Both the position numbers and the translations under genes were made by a program. Below the pieces are notes generated by a model. That model was not told the origin of the DNA, ran no database searches, and was given only the letters and a program-made list of their open reading frames with translations. 64,000 bases of DNA, from NCBI GenBank assembly GCA_018292915.2, contig JACVVK020000202.1, forward strand, positions 12,501 through 76,500, read 5' to 3'. Shown here piece by piece: positions 61,858-64,000 of the stretch; position 1 is the first letter of the stretch, and the number at the start of each line of letters is the position of its first letter. The DNA comes from Batillaria attramentaria. Taxonomy: Eukaryota; Mollusca; Gastropoda; Batillariidae.

Positions 61858-61998
61858 ATAATAATAATAATAATAATTGTATAGGCGCTTTACCCAATTT
61901 CATGGATCGGCTCAAAGCGCCGCGAACTAAACCCAACACGCACGCTCACGTGAATCACACGCATTCTCTCACACACTGGACATAAACACATTACAATT
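61858..61998 (-). mobile_element. ATT-tailed retroelement 3' end, copy 4
   Basis: Minus-strand copy nearly identical to 8079-8236 (AGGCGCTTTACCCAATTTCA, TGGATCGGCTCAAAGCGCCG, AACCCAACACGCACGCTCAC on the + strand) with (AAT)n at 61860-61876. Confidence 0.85.
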
Positions 61999-62330
61999 TC
62001 AATGTTAAAAATGAGCATTTAATACAACTACGCCATATTGTCATGATTCCCACTCACACTTTTTAACCAGCTAGTTTGGCCGCTTCTCAATAGTAAGATT
62101 TCAATCAACATATCTCAGGCCCACACCATCCTACAGGAATTTTTTTTTATAAATACCAAAAGAGGGGGCCATTTTCTGCACTTGTCAGTGCTCCCAATAA
62201 CTCCATAATAAATGCCCCAAATCACCCTTTGTCCCCCTTCTGTGGTGTACCAACCATCATATATTTGACGGTAGCCTAGTATCTGGTACATTTTTCCGAA
62301 TCATTCGATAAGAAACTTCTACTCTGGTTG
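61999..62330. other. Unassigned intergenic sequence
   Basis: Nothing recognised. Confidence 0.4.
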
Positions 62331-62510
62331 GGAGCCGGGGTGGCGGAATGGTAGAACGTTGGACTTGCTGGACTAATGCTCGGGTCGTGAGTTCGTATCC
62401 CGGCTGGGGCCAAATATTTGTGTTGGCTATTCCATCGTTGCCCCGTCTTTGATATCACGCGTATGTGGTGGAAAAGGACGTTAAACCCCCAAACCTCCAC
62501 CTCCACCCCT
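62331..62510 (+). mobile_element. SINE-A
   Basis: Plus-strand copy: GGGAGCCGGGGTGGCGGAAT to GGACGTTAAACCCCCAAACC. The anticodon-arm region has a small duplication (TTGGACTTGCTGGACTAATG). Confidence 0.92.
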
Positions 62511-62777
62511 CCACTCAGGGCCAGCAGTACGAGTGCACAAAAATCCGCACTGGGTGTTCCGGGCAAAACAAATGACAACACTACAAAACCACGCTCTTTG
62601 CCTATACAGACCACACAGTGATTTTCTCGACTGTTCACGCAGCTATATGGGATAGTTGTCCCTATTTCCCCATTGTAACCTGTCCTGGTTCTAATCACTC
62701 TTGTGTGGGGAGGGGAAGGGGGGGGGGGAGACGCAAAGAAGCAATTGAAGACCCGCCGTCTGACATTTCCAATTCTA

Positions 62778-62835
62778 GGCTCACAGATCGTCCGGGGGCT
62801 GTTTTAGTGGTGTCTAGTATCGTACTATACTGATA
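62778..62835 (+). repeat. Dispersed repeat X, copy 3
   Basis: GGCTCACAGATCGTCCGGGG and CTGTTTTAGTGGTGTCTAGT with ATCGTACTATACTGATATG match the head of copy 1. Confidence 0.6.
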
Positions 62836-62975
62836 TGCGTGCACAGGTACAACCTTACACAGACTAGCATTGAGCATGAGCAGACAGAAGGTGAAGCCGA
62901 AACGCACGGCGTTGCCCCAGTCTTGATACATGTTTGACTAGAAGAGCTACGGGTCGTTGAAATTCTCCTGTATCA

Positions 62976-63090
62976 GGGCGGTCGGTGGTGCAGTGGTTAA
63001 GAGACTTTGTCACTAATACGTGATTGAAGCACAACTGTTCCGAGACAAAATATGTCTTCTGTGACTACTAGACATGGCGAACGTTGGGTG
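62976..63090 (+). mobile_element. SINE-C head, degraded
   Basis: GGGCGGTCGGTGGTGCAGTG and GTTAAGAGACTTTGTCACTA match 37436-37475; the box B region is altered (GTGATTGAAGCACAAC). Confidence 0.6.
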
Positions 63091-63242
63091 TTTCATTATC
63101 GACAAAGCACACCTTACGATCACACGATCTCACCTATTGCACACAAAGCCAGATGTGCAGTCCAGTTTCCCTGGGAACTGTGTCGTCGAGTTTCACGCGA
63201 CTTGACTGCACTCTGCGGTGGTGGTTTCGTTCAGGTACATGT

Positions 63243-64000
63243 AATTATAAATAATAATGAGGATTTGTCTGGCGCCCAACCTCCTGCTGGAGCTCTGGGC
63301 GCCTCACAGTAGCAGGGTAACATTAGATACACATTACATATACATTACATACATGTTACATACACGTTACATACTTGTTACATACACGTTTCACACACGT
63401 TACATACTTGTTACATACACGTTTCACACACGTTACATACACGTTTCACACACGTTACATACACGTTACATACTTGTTACATACACGTGTCACACACGTT
63501 ACATACACGTTACATACTCACAGTCATAACACATCCTTACACGGCAAATGATGATAACAATGATGGTGAAACAATCAATTTTTAACTCTTAAGAGCCCGA
63601 GACCGACCACCCCCTCCCCGCTAATAAGACCGTAAAAAGAACAAGCCACTGCACACCAATAGCAGCCACTTCAAGCCACTATTACGTAAGGCGTGGGCCT
63701 TCCCGCTAGGTCCAAGACCACTGCTGACTGCGTAATAGCGGCTTCAAGTGGCTTCTAGTGATCTGAAGATGTAAAGTAAAAATGCGAATTTTAAATGGGC
63801 TTTTAACAGTTAAAAGCGCTTTTGAACGAGTCCACCGACACAGCATGGCGAACGTGGAAAGGAAGGCTGTTCCAAATGAGTGGACCGGGGTACAGCAGTG
63901 CACACTGACCTCGTGTTTTAGATTTAACCTGTGGAATGCGAAGGATGCGGGTGTCAGCAGACGATATGAGTTGCCGGCTGGAGAGTGTGTGTACAGCTGC
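63243..64000 (-). mobile_element. LINE 3' end, family L3, running off the window
   Basis: On the minus strand 64000 to about 63806 reads SSRQLISSADTRILRIPQVK, then KTRGQ, PGPLIWNSLP, VRHAVSVDSFKSAF and a stop, the same ORF2 tail type as L1 and L2 but a different family. The 3' UTR contains a 10-11-bp tandem array (63310-63525, units such as TTACATACACG and TTTCACACACG), GGCGCCCAACCTCCTGCTGG on the + strand and a short (ATT)n tail at 63250-63262. The 5' part lies beyond position 64000. Confidence 0.82.

Overview
This is animal nuclear DNA, most probably from a mollusc (inferred from the receptor types, phase-0 spliced genes, very dense tRNA-derived SINEs, non-LTR retrotransposon tails ending in (ATT)n, and abundant (CA)n/(GA)n microsatellites). 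There is no prokaryotic gene organisation. Of the 64 kb only about 4.7 kb looks like conserved host coding sequence.

The host genes are four class A (rhodopsin-family) G-protein-coupled receptors of the D1-like dopamine receptor type, all on the + strand and in tandem. R1 (exons 11121-11222 and 21473-22561) is a canonical invertebrate Dop1R1/D1-like receptor. R2 (29320-29328 and 31224-32531), R3 (35396-35401 and 35598-36671) and R4 (39017-39025 and 43451-44497) are more divergent paralogues. R2-R4 share one architecture: a first coding exon of only two or three codons, a phase-0 intron, and one large exon holding all seven membrane helices. R3 and R4 also share an identically spaced pair of cAMP-response elements about 110-120 bp before the ATG, and R2 carries a decayed version. 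R2 and R3 have lost the helix-3 aspartate (3.32) that binds the amine of dopamine-type ligands (Asn in R2, Tyr in R3), while R1 and R4 keep it. A short relic of a further receptor copy lies in the R3 intron. This receptor cluster is my best candidate for an undescribed system.

Layout: 1-11 kb, repeats (LINE tails, SINEs, a ~165-bp satellite, 32-bp and 47-bp tandem repeats); 10.2-22.6 kb, R1 with a 10-kb intron filled with SINEs, MITEs and foldback elements; 22.6-29 kb, a 52-bp G-rich tandem array and microsatellites; 29-45 kb, R2-R4; 45-64 kb, gene-poor DNA with a 24-bp minisatellite, a broken endonuclease/reverse-transcriptase LINE (52.2-55.1 kb) split by a SINE, two hAT-like elements (one at 12.2 kb, one at 49.3 kb), a twin MITE (59.2 kb) and many SINEs.

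Repeat families named here for reference: SINE-A (tRNA-Arg(UCU)-derived, about 25 copies and fragments), SINE-B, SINE-C and SINE-D (other tRNA-like heads), LINE tails L1-L3, MITE M1 (GGCCCG... termini), foldbacks F1 and F2, CAGGGGCG elements, and dispersed repeats R1-rep and X. All family assignments come from reading the sequence; no database search was done.
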